A stretch of 64,000 nucleotides of DNA from CAYYFX01 sp964571855 (GCA_964571855.1 CAZNDO010000001.1:310001-374000), one strand, 5' to 3'. Numbered from the stretch's first letter, positions 16,498 to 26,509 are shown. Made by a program: numbers and translations. The notes: generated by a model from the letters alone, not told the origin.

Positions 16498-17544
16498 TCA
16501 AAGGCCGAGGACGAGCGTGAACCGATGCGTCTCGTCCAGGTAGTCGTGTCCCGCCCACGCGTAGTCCAGCCGGTACGTGCGCTCCTCGCCGTAGCGTCCC
16601 ATCAGCCCGAACCCGAATGTGGGGCCGAGCTGCGAGTCGGACTGGAACAGCGTCTGCCAGCCCGCGCGCATCGCCAGCGTCTCGCGCCAGCGCCACTCCG
16701 CGCCCGCGTTCACGGACTCCGCGTTGTCGTTCGGGTGCAGCGCGTCCACCGCGAACGTCATCCGCGTCTGCGGGCCCAGCTCGTGCGGGATGCTGAGCCC
16801 CACGCGGAACAGCAGCGGCACGGGGAACTCGTCCGTGTACTGCACCGCGGGCAGCGCGCTGTTGTCGCCGTACTCGTCCGCGGTCGGATCGAACTGGATC
16901 GCCAGGTCCCCGCCGGTGAACCGCGCCCGCGTCCCCATGTTGGACAGGCCGGACCCCAGCCGGATCCCGCTCTCCGTGAGCCGGTACACGGTGCCCACGC
17001 TGAACGTCACGAAGTCCTGCGAGGTGTGCCAGATCCGCTCCCGCACCCAGTGCACCTGCATCCCGGTGGAGAACCGGCTGGTGACCGTGCGGCCGAAGCC
17101 CAGCGAGATGGCCAGGTTGCCCACGTCGTACTTCTCGCCGGTGCCCAGCGGCTGCGCCACCGTGCGCACGTCGATGTCGCCGGAGCTCAGCGACGTCACG
17201 CTGCCGAACAACGTACCCCACCGCCCGACCGGGAACGCGGCCGCCGCGTAGTCGTACGTGATGTCCGCGAACCACGGCGCGTGCGTGAACGAGAACGCCG
17301 GCCGGTCGATCACGCCCAGCGCGCCCGGGTTGAAGTACACGGACTCGATGCCCTCGTACAGGCCCACGCCCGCGTTCCCCATGCCGGCGTGCCGCGCGGA
17401 CGGCTCGATCCCGAGGAACTGCCCGATCGTGGTGCCCGCCTTGCTCTGCGCCGCGGCCTCGCCCGCCGCGAGCAGCGCCAGCGCCGCCGCCGCGAGCGCG
17501 ACCGCCGCCGCCGTCCGGTTCCGTTCCCGCGTCCCGCGCGTCAT
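16498..17544 (-). CDS. PorV/PorQ-like outer-membrane beta-barrel protein
   Basis: A 348-residue outer-membrane protein. After the signal peptide (ALAAAALALLAAGEAAAQ) the N-terminal segment FLGIEPSARHAGMGNAGVGLYEG plus YFNPGALG is the hallmark of the PorV/PorQ (UPF0164) family, followed by alternating strands and an aromatic terminus (RFTLVLGL). In Bacteroidota PorV shuttles type-9 cargo bearing C-terminal domains; four proteins in this window bear such FlgD-like modules. The ATG overlaps the stop of the 1081-residue gene (ATGA), so the two are co-translated. Its position in a receptor operon suggests a role in surface display of that operon's products. Confidence 0.85.
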   Translation of the reverse strand: MTRGTRERNRTAAAVALAAAALALLAAGEAAAQSKAGTTIGQFLGIEPSARHAGMGNAGVGLYEGIESVYFNPGALGVIDRPAFSFTHAPWFADITYDYAAAAFPVGRWGTLFGSVTSLSSGDIDVRTVAQPLGTGEKYDVGNLAISLGFGRTVTSRFSTGMQVHWVRERIWHTSQDFVTFSVGTVYRLTESGIRLGSGLSNMGTRARFTGGDLAIQFDPTADEYGDNSALPAVQYTDEFPVPLLFRVGLSIPHELGPQTRMTFAVDALHPNDNAESVNAGAEWRWRETLAMRAGWQTLFQSDSQLGPTFGFGLMGRYGEERTYRLDYAWAGHDYLDETHRFTLVLGL

Positions 17545-20500
17545 TTGATCACCGCGAACTTTCCGGTCTTCTCGCCGAAGCGGCCGCCGTCCACATGGAA
17601 GATGTACAGCCCCGGCGCGAGATCCAGGTTGTCCTTCGTCCTCAGGTTCCAGGCCACGATGCCCTGGCTGCCGCCGTCGTGCTTCAGCGTCTGCACCAGG
17701 TCGCCGCGCACCGTGAAGATGCGGATCGTGCAGCTCTCCGGCAGCCCGCGGAACTCCAGCCGGCGCTCCCCGCGGCCGGACACCGCGAACCGCTCCGGCT
17801 CGAAGCTGGCCGACCCCACGTACGGGTTCGGCACGACGTACGGCGTGAACTCCGCCCGGGCGCGCGCGTCGTCCACGCTCTCGCCCGTGCTCGTGAACGT
17901 GAACTCGTCCCCCGGGCCCAGCGGGCGCGTGGGCCGCAGGTGGAAGACGTCGCCCGCCGCGGGCGGCCGCGTCGGCGCGCCCGCGGAGGAGTCCAGACGG
18001 ACCCGCCACGTGGCCGCCGAGTCCGACGTCGACGCGTAGGTCACGATGTCGAACACGTCCTGGGTGTTCGCGAGCGTCCCGGTGACCGGCGGGACGTCGC
18101 GGAAGCGGCACTTCAGGGGAAGGTCACCGGACGGCGTTTCCGCGAAGATGCGGAACTTCATTCCGTAGGAAGTGGGGAACTGCGCGCCCATCACCAGGGA
18201 GGACTCCACCACGGTGTCATAGAACTCGATGCGGATGTCGTCGGGGAAGCCGGGGCGAGCCTGGTTGATCGAGTGGACATCGCTGAAGGCGACGGCGAGC
18301 TTCGCGTCCGTGGGGCTCGTGGCCGAGAACCCGGTGCGCACGGAGTCGATGGCCACCTCCGCCTGCGTGTACACCACCGGCAGGAGCCCCGACCCCACCG
18401 GCCCGATCCCCTTGCCGTCCAGGTCCGTGCCGGTCTCGAAGAGCACCGTGCTCGTGCTCGTGTCCTCGAGGGTGTACGTCTCCGCGCGGATGCTCTCGGG
18501 GTGCGACGTGGCGAAGCTCACCCGGAACACGTGGTCGTCCGGCACGATGTCCGTGTTCACCACCTCCACCGCCACGGTGCCCGTCCCGTCGCCCGCGGTC
18601 TGCTCCGCGGCGCTCACGGTGGCCGGCACGTAGCCCGCCACGCGCGGGTTCGGCCGCACCGCCACCACGTTCGTGGGCAGCACCGTGCCGCCGCGCGGCG
18701 TGCGCGACACGGTGATCGCGTTCTCGGATGGATAGAAGTTCAGCCGCTCCGAGCCGAAGTCGTACGCCGTCACCGCGTAGTAGTAGAGCTGGCCGTTCAC
18801 CGCGCCGTAGTCCGTCCAGGTGTGCTGGATGCCGCTCTCCGTGCCGAGGAAGTACGCCACGCCTTCCACGGTGTCCTCGGAGAAGCCGCTGATCCCGTCG
18901 GCCAGGTCGAACTGCGCGAGCGGCTTCCCGTTCCCGATCGGGCCGGAGCCGGTGCCCGTGGTGATCACCTGCGGGTCGCGGAACTCCGGGTCGGTGGACC
19001 GGTAGATGCGGTACCCCTCGAAGTCCACCTCGCCGGTCACCGGGTCCGCGCTGCGCTCGGCCACGTCGTCCCAGGAGAGGCGCACGTACCCGTCCCCGGC
19101 CTCGGCCGTCACCGTGGGTCGCGCCGGCGGCACCGCGAACCGGTAGTTCGCATCGTAGATGGTCTGCACGGTGCGCGTGGTCCGCCGCAGCTCGCTCAGG
19201 TCCGCGCCGTACGCCAGGGCCAGGCTGAACCGCTCGCGCTGTCCCGCGCGCAGGTTGAACGGCCCGGAGGCGAACAGGAACCCGATGTTGTAGTTCGACG
19301 CCGCCGGCTCGCCGAAGCGCACGGACGAGTCCGGACTGGTGAACTGGTTGTACAGCCGCTCCGGCCAGTTCGCCGCGTTCGTGAAGAACAGGATGTCGTC
19401 CGTGGTGGGGTCCGGGTTGTCCAGCCCGGCGCGGATCCGGTTGATCTTGAACCCGGTGAGCCCGATCTGGTCGGACTCGTTGAGGTCGGTGCGCCCGTAG
19501 CTGGGCTCTCCGTCCGTGGGCATCCCGTCCAGCTCGCCGGAGTCCCCGGTCCCGAACACGCCGTCCCCGCCGGTGTCGTGCAGCTCGGCGCTCCAGTCCA
19601 TGTCCTCGTCGCCCGTGAACCACTCGCCCGCGCGGTACGCCGGCGTCTCCTCCACCGGGCCGTACGCCGCCTCGAACCGGGCGCGATCGTAGTTCGCGTC
19701 CACGTACGCCAGGATCTCCGTGCTGCCGATCAGCCGCGTGCCGGGCTCGTCGTCCCGGTTCTCGTCGGTGATGCCGTCCTCGTCGTTGTCGATGTCGTCC
19801 AGCGGGTTGCCCGGCGTCTCCAGGTACGCGTACCCCAGGTACCCGGTGGTGCCGCACGGTCCGCTCAGGTCCCGCCCGTGCCCGCGCAGGTCCCACGTGT
19901 ACACGAGGTTGATGATGCGGTCGTCGAACTCGCGGTCGAAGAACGCGTTGTCGTCGTCCGACTCGTAGATGCCGTCGCAGGACAGCGCCGACCCGCCCAC
20001 GCCCGTGTCCATGTACAGGCCGAACACGATGTCCTCGTAGTCCGTGGTGCTCTCGTTCACGATGTCGTAGTGCCAGAAGATCACGTTGCGGGCCTGCGGG
20101 TTCGCCCACTGGAAGCCGCGCACCTCCACGCGCAGGCCCAGCCCGGCGCGGGTGGAGTCCCGGCTGTCGGGACGGAAGAAGAAGGCGTCGTAGAACTGGT
20201 CGTCCAGGACCATGAAGCTCTCCTGGTCGGCCACGATCTGCTTCCCGAAGTACCCGTTCCAGCTCCCGGACCAGCCCGGATCGTCCGGATCGTCCAGCCG
20301 GTCGGGCCACACGCTCGGCCAGGTGCGCGGGTCGTTGCTGACCGCGGGCGAGCGCGCCGGGTTCAGCACGGGGTTCGGCTCGAAGTACCCGGGGCGCGGC
20401 TCGAAGCGCATGTCCACGTTGCGCGTGGGACTCGACGCCTGCCGCTCGCGGAACCCGGTCTCCATGATGTACGCCGTGCTGCCGTCGAGCTGCGTGATCC

Positions 20501-20786
20501 GCGTGAGCACGAACGGCGTGATGCCGTCGGAGTAGTTCATCCCGGTCCCCTTCGGGACCTCCACGGAGTGGAAGACGCTGAGGTCCACGTTCCCGGGGTC
20601 CGCCGGGTAGTCCCCCACCATCCCGTAGTTCCAGAACACGGTGCGGATGTTGTTCGCGTCGTGGAAGCCGGAGCGCTCCGCGTCCAGCCGGCCGCGCTGC
20701 TCCGGCGGCACGGGGACGGGGACATCCGCCGCCACCGGGGCCGCGGCCGCCAGGAGGAGCATCAGCATCGTCCGCCGCGGCGTCAT
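17541..20786 (-). CDS. Large exported protein with FN3-like and FlgD-like domains
   Basis: A 1081-residue exported protein of unknown function. It has a signal peptide (MLMLLLAAAAPVAAD), a long N-terminal region rich in Asp/Asn/Gly, including a calcium-binding-like stretch (DDIDNDEDGITDENRDD), a fibronectin-III-like domain around residues 555-680 (PARPTVTAEAGDGYVRLSWD), and a C-terminal sorting-type module (PNPYVGSASFEPERFA through LDLAPGLYIFHVDG) ending KTGKFAVIK. It is coupled by ATGA overlaps to the receptor upstream and the PorV-like gene downstream. Large proteins of this kind beside TonB receptors may act as surface glycan-binding partners in place of SusD, but that is inference. Confidence 0.8.
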   Translation of the reverse strand: MTPRRTMLMLLLAAAAPVAADVPVPVPPEQRGRLDAERSGFHDANNIRTVFWNYGMVGDYPADPGNVDLSVFHSVEVPKGTGMNYSDGITPFVLTRITQLDGSTAYIMETGFRERQASSPTRNVDMRFEPRPGYFEPNPVLNPARSPAVSNDPRTWPSVWPDRLDDPDDPGWSGSWNGYFGKQIVADQESFMVLDDQFYDAFFFRPDSRDSTRAGLGLRVEVRGFQWANPQARNVIFWHYDIVNESTTDYEDIVFGLYMDTGVGGSALSCDGIYESDDDNAFFDREFDDRIINLVYTWDLRGHGRDLSGPCGTTGYLGYAYLETPGNPLDDIDNDEDGITDENRDDEPGTRLIGSTEILAYVDANYDRARFEAAYGPVEETPAYRAGEWFTGDEDMDWSAELHDTGGDGVFGTGDSGELDGMPTDGEPSYGRTDLNESDQIGLTGFKINRIRAGLDNPDPTTDDILFFTNAANWPERLYNQFTSPDSSVRFGEPAASNYNIGFLFASGPFNLRAGQRERFSLALAYGADLSELRRTTRTVQTIYDANYRFAVPPARPTVTAEAGDGYVRLSWDDVAERSADPVTGEVDFEGYRIYRSTDPEFRDPQVITTGTGSGPIGNGKPLAQFDLADGISGFSEDTVEGVAYFLGTESGIQHTWTDYGAVNGQLYYYAVTAYDFGSERLNFYPSENAITVSRTPRGGTVLPTNVVAVRPNPRVAGYVPATVSAAEQTAGDGTGTVAVEVVNTDIVPDDHVFRVSFATSHPESIRAETYTLEDTSTSTVLFETGTDLDGKGIGPVGSGLLPVVYTQAEVAIDSVRTGFSATSPTDAKLAVAFSDVHSINQARPGFPDDIRIEFYDTVVESSLVMGAQFPTSYGMKFRIFAETPSGDLPLKCRFRDVPPVTGTLANTQDVFDIVTYASTSDSAATWRVRLDSSAGAPTRPPAAGDVFHLRPTRPLGPGDEFTFTSTGESVDDARARAEFTPYVVPNPYVGSASFEPERFAVSGRGERRLEFRGLPESCTIRIFTVRGDLVQTLKHDGGSQGIVAWNLRTKDNLDLAPGLYIFHVDGGRFGEKTGKFAVIK

Positions 20787-23461
20787 GGCGTCTCCTCCGT
20801 CACCGCGCCGCTCCCGCCGAGTCGCAACCCCATCTCGATGCGCCGCGGCGGGTAGTAGCGCGTGGGGTCGGCCAGCGCCACCTCGTCCGCCACCGGGTTG
20901 CGGGAGTAGTACGGATCGCCCGTGCTGGCGAACACGGCGCCGTTGAAGAACCGCTGGTCGAACACGTTGAACGCCCGCGCGAACAGCGCCACCTCGGCGC
21001 CCTGCCAGACGCCCAGCGCGCGCTCGCTCCGCAGGTCCATGAGGAACCCGGACGGCTTGCGCCCGGAGTTCGTCTGCAGCACCTCGCCGAACCCGGTGCC
21101 CAGCTCCGGCGTGTACGGCTGGCCGCTGGCCACGCGGATCACCGCGCTGACGGAGTACTGCGGCCGCGTCAGCGACACCGTGGCGTTGAACGTGTGCCGC
21201 TGGTCCCAGTTCAACGGCACCAGCCGCGGGCGCGGATCCTCGCCGGCCTCGGCGCGCGTCGCCGTCTCCCGCGGATCGCTGGAGTTCCCCATGGCGCGCT
21301 GCCACGTGTAGTCCGCCGCCACGCTCAGCGGCCCCAGCGCCTTGTCGTCCAGGGCCAGGGTGAAGCCGAAGATGTCGCCGAAGTCCACGTTCGTCAGCCG
21401 CGCGTACTCGGCGTTGTTGTACGTGTTGATGAACTCCACGCCGAGGAGGTCGCGGATGTCCTTGTAGAACGTGGTCACGTCCACGCCCAGGTCCTCGCTG
21501 AACGCGTGCTTGTAGCCGGCCTCGTACTGGACGGTCTCCTCGGGGCGGACGTCCGGGTTGCCGAGCACGCCGAAGTCCGACGTGCCGGCCTGCAGGTTCG
21601 CGAGCACCGTGTAGTCCGCGTTCGAGAACATCGCGCCGATGGGCGGGAACTGCCGGAAGTGCCCGTACGAGAAGTGCAGCGCCGCGTAGTCCTCGATGGG
21701 GTACGCCACGCCGAGCCGCGGGGACAGGTACACCTTCTTCGACGTCCGCTGGAGCCCCGACTCCGGCGCCCCCTCGATGGCGTTCGCGGGGTTGGCCAGG
21801 TCGCCGGGGATGTGGGACCGCGCGTCGAAGTAGTCCAGGCGCGCGCCGAAGCGGATGGTGAGGCCCGGCCACTCCGCCTGGTCCTGCAGGTACGCCGCGC
21901 CGATGTGGGGGTTGTAGGTGGCGATGCCGGGGTAGTCCGGCGGCTCGTCGAAGTGCCGCACGAGCTGCTCCGCGCCGTCCACCGTGGTGAAGACCAGGTG
22001 CCCGGGAACCCCGAACTTCACGGACGGGCGGAGGAACTCCACACCGCCCTTCACGCGGTGCGCGTCGTCCACCTGGTTCACGTACGACACCTTCACCTGG
22101 TACAGCATCGTGCGCTGGCGGAAGCGGCCGAAGTCCGCGCCCTGCACGTACGCCCCGAGCTCGTAGTTCGGGTCGCCGAGCGGCGGCCCCGCCTGGTCGT
22201 AGCGCGGATCGAACGCGCTGTCCCAGCGCCAGTCGTCGTACTTGGAGTAGTTCTGGCGCAGGCTCACGTCCAGGAACGACGTGCTGGAGAGGGTCTGCGT
22301 GATGTCGAATCCGTGCTGCACGGCGACCGTGGTGTTCTGCCGCTGGCCGTCGGGATTGAGCCGGAAGCGGTAGTTGTTGCCCCGCCCCTCGCCGAGATGG
22401 AAGAGGACCTGGTAGTTCAGCTTGGTCTTCGGCAGGAACGTGTTCGTGAGCTTGGCCAGGCCCGACCACTCGCGCGTGAAGCCCAGCGGGACCCTCTCGC
22501 CGTCGCCGGTCCCGGTGAACACCTTGTTCTCGAAGTCCCCCTCGTCCGAGGGGCGGAACGTGCGCGTGCCGTACACGTAGTCGTCGTGCTCGTAGCGGCG
22601 CCCGCTGGCCAGGAACACGGTGTTCGCCAGGGGCAGCGGCCCGCTCACGGTGGCCGAGTAGCTCTGCGTGCCGAGGGGGCGGATCTCCTCGTCGATGGGG
22701 CGCCGCTCCCCGCCCTGGTAGAAGTACCCGCCGGCGTAGACCTCCGCGTCCCACTCCGGGTTCTCCGTCCCCTGCTTGAGCACCGCGTTCACCACGCCGC
22801 TCATGGCCTGGCCGTACTCCGCGTCGAACGTGCCGCTGATGACCTGCACCTCCTGCAGCACGGAGCGGTCCACGGTGAGCGCCGACTCGTTGTCGTACGG
22901 GTCGTTCACGCTCACGCCGTCCACCTGGTACTGCACCTCGCCGATGCGGCCGCCGCGGAAGTGGCCCTCCACCACGCCCGCCTGCAGGTTCACGATGTCC
23001 TCCAGCTCCTGCACCGGCAGCGCCTCGATCTCCTCGCGCGTCACGTTGGACTGCGTGCTCGTCAGCTTCAGGTCCACCGGCGGGCGCTTCGCCACCACCA
23101 CGACCTCCTCCGTCTCCAGCGTCTCGTCCTTCATGGAGACGTCCTGCGTGGTGTTCTGGTCCGCCGTCACGAGCACGCCCTGCACCCGCACGGTCTCGTA
23201 GTTCAACCGCGTCACCTGCAGCTCGTACGTGCCGGGCGGCACCTTCGCGATCCGGTACCTGCCCTGCGCGTCCGAGTAGGCGCCGAGGCGCTGCCCCACC
23301 AGCACGACGGTGGCGGCGACGATCGGGCTGCCGTCCGACGCCGTCACCTTCCCGCTGATGGTGCCGGTGGTCCCGGCCAGGGCCGGCGGGCCCGCCGTCC
23401 CCAGGAGCCACGCGACCACCGCCGCGGCCGCCTGCCGCATCCGTACCCTCACCCGCGTCAC
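20783..23461 (-). CDS. TonB-dependent outer-membrane receptor
   Basis: An 892-residue receptor that imports substrate through the outer membrane using TonB energy. Order: signal peptide, carboxypeptidase-regulatory-like domain (GTISGKVTASDGSPIVAATVVLVG, residues about 32-110), a TonB-box-like EEVVVVA, plug domain (NVTREEIEALPVQELEDIVNLQAGVV and YQVDGVSVNDPYDNE), and a 22-strand-type barrel with TSKKVYLSPRLGVAYPI. The GTG start at 23461 has a GGAGG six bases upstream and supplies a basic n-region. It follows the CBM9-like gene by 70 bases. Expected ligand is the oligosaccharide released by the locus enzymes. No SusD partner is present. Confidence 0.93.
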   Translation of the reverse strand: MTRVRVRMRQAAAAVVAWLLGTAGPPALAGTTGTISGKVTASDGSPIVAATVVLVGQRLGAYSDAQGRYRIAKVPPGTYELQVTRLNYETVRVQGVLVTADQNTTQDVSMKDETLETEEVVVVAKRPPVDLKLTSTQSNVTREEIEALPVQELEDIVNLQAGVVEGHFRGGRIGEVQYQVDGVSVNDPYDNESALTVDRSVLQEVQVISGTFDAEYGQAMSGVVNAVLKQGTENPEWDAEVYAGGYFYQGGERRPIDEEIRPLGTQSYSATVSGPLPLANTVFLASGRRYEHDDYVYGTRTFRPSDEGDFENKVFTGTGDGERVPLGFTREWSGLAKLTNTFLPKTKLNYQVLFHLGEGRGNNYRFRLNPDGQRQNTTVAVQHGFDITQTLSSTSFLDVSLRQNYSKYDDWRWDSAFDPRYDQAGPPLGDPNYELGAYVQGADFGRFRQRTMLYQVKVSYVNQVDDAHRVKGGVEFLRPSVKFGVPGHLVFTTVDGAEQLVRHFDEPPDYPGIATYNPHIGAAYLQDQAEWPGLTIRFGARLDYFDARSHIPGDLANPANAIEGAPESGLQRTSKKVYLSPRLGVAYPIEDYAALHFSYGHFRQFPPIGAMFSNADYTVLANLQAGTSDFGVLGNPDVRPEETVQYEAGYKHAFSEDLGVDVTTFYKDIRDLLGVEFINTYNNAEYARLTNVDFGDIFGFTLALDDKALGPLSVAADYTWQRAMGNSSDPRETATRAEAGEDPRPRLVPLNWDQRHTFNATVSLTRPQYSVSAVIRVASGQPYTPELGTGFGEVLQTNSGRKPSGFLMDLRSERALGVWQGAEVALFARAFNVFDQRFFNGAVFASTGDPYYSRNPVADEVALADPTRYYPPRRIEMGLRLGGSGAVTEETP

Positions 23462-23531
23462 TGCGCCTCCCCCTCGAGTGCCGGCGCCCCGGGCGGCGCG
23501 GTCCGCCGCGCCGCCCGGACGCCGTTCGCTG

Positions 23532-25424
23532 CTAGTTCACCAGCACGGCCTTGCCCTCGAGCGACGCGCGGTACGCGCCGCTGACGGCGTCATGGACCTT
23601 CAACCGGTAGAAGTACACGCCGGCCGTCCGGTCGCGCCCGTCCAGCGTGGTCTGCCACACGCCGGCCGGGTGCCGGCCGAGGTCGCGCCGCTCCACCAGC
23701 CGGCCGGTCACGTCGTACAGCTCCAGCGACACGCGCCCGCCGTCCGGCAGCGAGTACTGGATGGTGGGCGACACCGCCGGGTTCGGGAAGCTCCGCACGG
23801 ACAGGCCGCCGGGAGAGGCCGACGCCACCGGCTCCACGCCCACCGCGCTCAGCGGCGCGAGCAGCGCGTGCGCCGGGCAGCACTCGCCCTCGTACTGCCG
23901 GAACCACCAGGTGCGCGTGCCGTAGCTGTCCGTGGTGGGCAGGAACGAGTCCCCGTCCATGTGGTTGATGCCGATCCAGAGGATGCGATCCCCGAGGTCC
24001 GGCGGGTAGCCCATGGCCGTGAGGTCCAGCCGGAGCTCCGCGGTGTAGCCCGCGTCCGGGACCGCGCCCGTGGTGTCCACCACCGTGCCGGGCTTCAGCG
24101 CCAGCGAGAGCGCCGCGTCGCCCGCGGTGATGAACCCCGCCAGGTCGTCCTGCGCGGAGGCCGTGCCGCCCGCCCCCACCTGGAACGAGAAGCGGTACGT
24201 CTTCAGTTGATGGTCGTTCCCCTCCACCACGCGATCCGTCAGCGTGACGAGGAACCCGTCCCACCGGTCGAACGCGGGATGGAACTGCACCACCGCATCG
24301 TTCACGTCGAAGCCGAGGTACAGGTCCGTGCCCTTGTAGAAGAGCTTCACGTTCGCGTCGGACGGATCCACGACGAACGCCTGCCCGCCGTTCACCTCCG
24401 GCTGGTACTGCCCGGAGCGCACCGGCCCGAGGCCGGGGTACGAGGCGCGCAGCGCGGCGTCGTCCCAGCGCAGGTCCAGGGAGTAGATGTCCGGATCCGA
24501 CCACACCGGCTCGGTCAGCGTGCCGTTGATCGTGGGCGCCGCGCCGGCCAGCTCGGGGACGGCCACCTCGTGACCCACCGCCGGCACCTGCCCCGAGTTC
24601 ACCGTCACGTCCGGCCGGGCGTGGATCTTCAGCTCGTTGTACCAGGCCGCGTTGCCCCACGGAGACTGCAGCCAAACGCGCGTGGTCTGGAACTTCGCGC
24701 CGTTGAACGGCCAGAACCAGTCGCAGTCGTAGATGCCGATGTTCCACTCGACCACGTCGCCGCCGGGGACCGTGACGTCGTAGCCCATCGGCGTGAGGTT
24801 GAAGCGCATCTCCACCGTGTAGCCCACGTCCAGCACGGCGTCGCTGTTCGACAGGCCGTTCACCACGGTCATGGCGTCCCAGTTGGCGACCTGCGTGGAG
24901 TCGCGCGGGATCGTCGTGGTGTCGTTCGCCCACATGCCCTTGAAGCGCGGGAGCTGCCCGGCCGGCTGCGGATCCGTGAGCAGCGGGTACCACCACGAGT
25001 AGAAGTACTCCGCGGGGGGCTTCGGGAACGCCGGATCGGCGTGGTTCTTCAGGCTCATCAGGAAGCCGTCGAAGCGGTTGAAGTCCTTCGAGCCGCCGAC
25101 CGACGAGTCCCTCACGACCGCGGCGAAGTACAGCTGGTTGTCCTTCACCAGGAACTTCAGCACGGCCTTCGTGGAGTCCGTGGCGATGAAGTTGCCGGCC
25201 TCCACCTTCCAGCCGGAGCCGGGCTCGCCCGCGTCCTGCCCGTACACGACGAGCAGGGACTCGGCCTTCGCCCACGCGGCCTCGTTGAGGACGCCGTCCA
25301 GCGTGATGGGCGCCGTGGTGCGGCGCGCCCAGATGACGTCGTCGGGGTTCGCGCCGGCCGGCGCGGGCAGCAGCCCGGCGAGCACGGCGATCATTGCAAG
25401 GATGCCTGCGAAGCGGGATCTCAT
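23532..25424 (-). CDS. Exported protein with two CBM9-like domains and a sorting module
   Basis: A 630-residue exported carbohydrate-binding protein. After the signal peptide (ending PAGAN) there are two CBM9-like units, each beginning with the ligand-domain pattern ITLDGVLNEAAWAKAE and PTINGTLTEPVWSDPD and each containing a 'FDGFLMSL'/'WDGFLVTL' strand and a 'DVGYTVEMRFNLTPMGY'/'DAGYTAELRLDLTAMGY' strand, showing an internal duplication. The C-terminus (SVRSFPNPAVSPTIQYSL through TAGVYFYRLK) is FlgD/type-9-like. The ATG overlaps the lacI stop (ATGA) with AGGAGG upstream, so it is co-expressed with the regulator and probably captures glycan at the surface. Confidence 0.87.
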   Translation of the reverse strand: MRSRFAGILAMIAVLAGLLPAPAGANPDDVIWARRTTAPITLDGVLNEAAWAKAESLLVVYGQDAGEPGSGWKVEAGNFIATDSTKAVLKFLVKDNQLYFAAVVRDSSVGGSKDFNRFDGFLMSLKNHADPAFPKPPAEYFYSWWYPLLTDPQPAGQLPRFKGMWANDTTTIPRDSTQVANWDAMTVVNGLSNSDAVLDVGYTVEMRFNLTPMGYDVTVPGGDVVEWNIGIYDCDWFWPFNGAKFQTTRVWLQSPWGNAAWYNELKIHARPDVTVNSGQVPAVGHEVAVPELAGAAPTINGTLTEPVWSDPDIYSLDLRWDDAALRASYPGLGPVRSGQYQPEVNGGQAFVVDPSDANVKLFYKGTDLYLGFDVNDAVVQFHPAFDRWDGFLVTLTDRVVEGNDHQLKTYRFSFQVGAGGTASAQDDLAGFITAGDAALSLALKPGTVVDTTGAVPDAGYTAELRLDLTAMGYPPDLGDRILWIGINHMDGDSFLPTTDSYGTRTWWFRQYEGECCPAHALLAPLSAVGVEPVASASPGGLSVRSFPNPAVSPTIQYSLPDGGRVSLELYDVTGRLVERRDLGRHPAGVWQTTLDGRDRTAGVYFYRLKVHDAVSGAYRASLEGKAVLVN

Positions 25425-26509
25425 GGCAGGGGCCTCCTACCGGGTGACGGGTCAAGCGACGGCGGATCGTCCCGACGCCGTCTCGGCGTTCCCGCGGGGA
25501 GGGACTCGACCGGGGTCGACCCGCAGGAGCGGCGCACGACGAGGGGGGCGGGAAGGACTTGGTGCGTGCAGGGCGTGCGGGCGGAGGACTCCTCCCGCGA
25601 GAGCATCAGGTCCACGGCCTGCCGGCCGAGACCCTGCGCGTCGACGCGCACCGTGGTGAGCGCGGGCGTGACGAAGCGCGAGATGGCCACGTCGTCGAAG
25701 CCGACGACGGCCATGTCCTCCGGTACGCGGAGACCCTGCGCGGCCAGGGCGCTCATCAGCCCGATGGCCATGGAGTCGTTCGCGCACACGACGGCGGTGG
25801 GGCGCGGGTCCAGACGGAGCAGGTTCGCCGCGCGATGGAACCCGGACGACTCGGTGAAGTCGCCGGGCAGCTCGAGCGAGGGATCGGACGGCAGGCCGGC
25901 CTCGCGCAGCGCCTCGCGCGTGCCGCGCAGCCGCTCCTCCGCGTCCACGTTCCCGGAGGGGCCGCGGATCGTGGCGATCACGCGGTGCCCGAGCGAGACG
26001 AGGTGGCGGGTGGCGTCGCGCGCGCCCTCGAAGTTCGCGATGGACACGGAGTCGCAGCCGGGCGCGGGCTCGCGCGGGTTCAGCAGCACCACGGGGAAGC
26101 GGCGGCGGATGGCGTCCACGGCCTCGGCGGACTCCACGTCCGGCGCCATCATGATGAGCCCGTCGATGCGGCCGCGCATGGAGCGCGCCGCGGTGAGCAC
26201 GGTGTTCGTGTCCGCGTGCGAGCTGGAGAGAAGCACCTGGAAGCGCTGGCGGCGCGCCGCGTAGTCGATGCCGCGGATGATCTCGGAGAAGAACTCGCCG
26301 TACAGGTCCGGGAGGAGCACGCCGAGGACGTGCGTGCGGCGCATGGTGAGGCTGCGCGCCGCGCTGTTCGGCCAGTAGTCCAGTTCCGCCGCCGCCGCCC
26401 ACACGCGCTTGCGCGACTCCTCGCTCACCCGCTCGTTCCCGTTCAGGACACGGGAGACGGTCGCGATGGAGACGTCCGCAAGCTGGGCGACGTCGTGGAT
26501 CGTGGGCAT
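25421..26509 (-). CDS. LacI-family transcriptional regulator
   Basis: A 362-residue repressor with the canonical N-terminal helix-turn-helix (TIHDVAQLADVSIATVSRVLNGNERVS), the hinge YWPNSAARSLTMRRTHVLGVLLPD and a periplasmic-binding-protein-like sensor domain (ATRHLVSLGHRVIATIRGP, PTAVVCANDSMAIGLMSALAAQGLRVPEDMAVVGFDD). It heads the left-wing operon (CBM9 protein, receptor, PorV, GH144). The sequence between it and the divergent phosphorylase gene contains a near-perfect LacI-type operator overlapping its own promoter, so it is probably autoregulatory and senses a sugar from the locus, perhaps sophorose. The C-terminal 25 residues are Arg/Pro-rich and unlike the family core. Confidence 0.94.
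   Translation of the reverse strand: MPTIHDVAQLADVSIATVSRVLNGNERVSEESRKRVWAAAAELDYWPNSAARSLTMRRTHVLGVLLPDLYGEFFSEIIRGIDYAARRQRFQVLLSSSHADTNTVLTAARSMRGRIDGLIMMAPDVESAEAVDAIRRRFPVVLLNPREPAPGCDSVSIANFEGARDATRHLVSLGHRVIATIRGPSGNVDAEERLRGTREALREAGLPSDPSLELPGDFTESSGFHRAANLLRLDPRPTAVVCANDSMAIGLMSALAAQGLRVPEDMAVVGFDDVAISRFVTPALTTVRVDAQGLGRQAVDLMLSREESSARTPCTHQVLPAPLVVRRSCGSTPVESLPAGTPRRRRDDPPSLDPSPGRRPLP

Noticed and set aside
17541..20786. Calling the 1081-residue exported protein a SusD-type glycan-binding partner
   Set aside because: It has no SusD TPR-like fold signatures; its recognisable parts are FN3-like and FlgD-like, so only a position-based analogy remains.
21194..23584. A 796-codon plus-strand open frame opposite the TonB receptor
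   Set aside because: Composition is typical of a GC-rich shadow frame (Arg/Val/His/Leu runs), and the minus strand encodes an unmistakable receptor.
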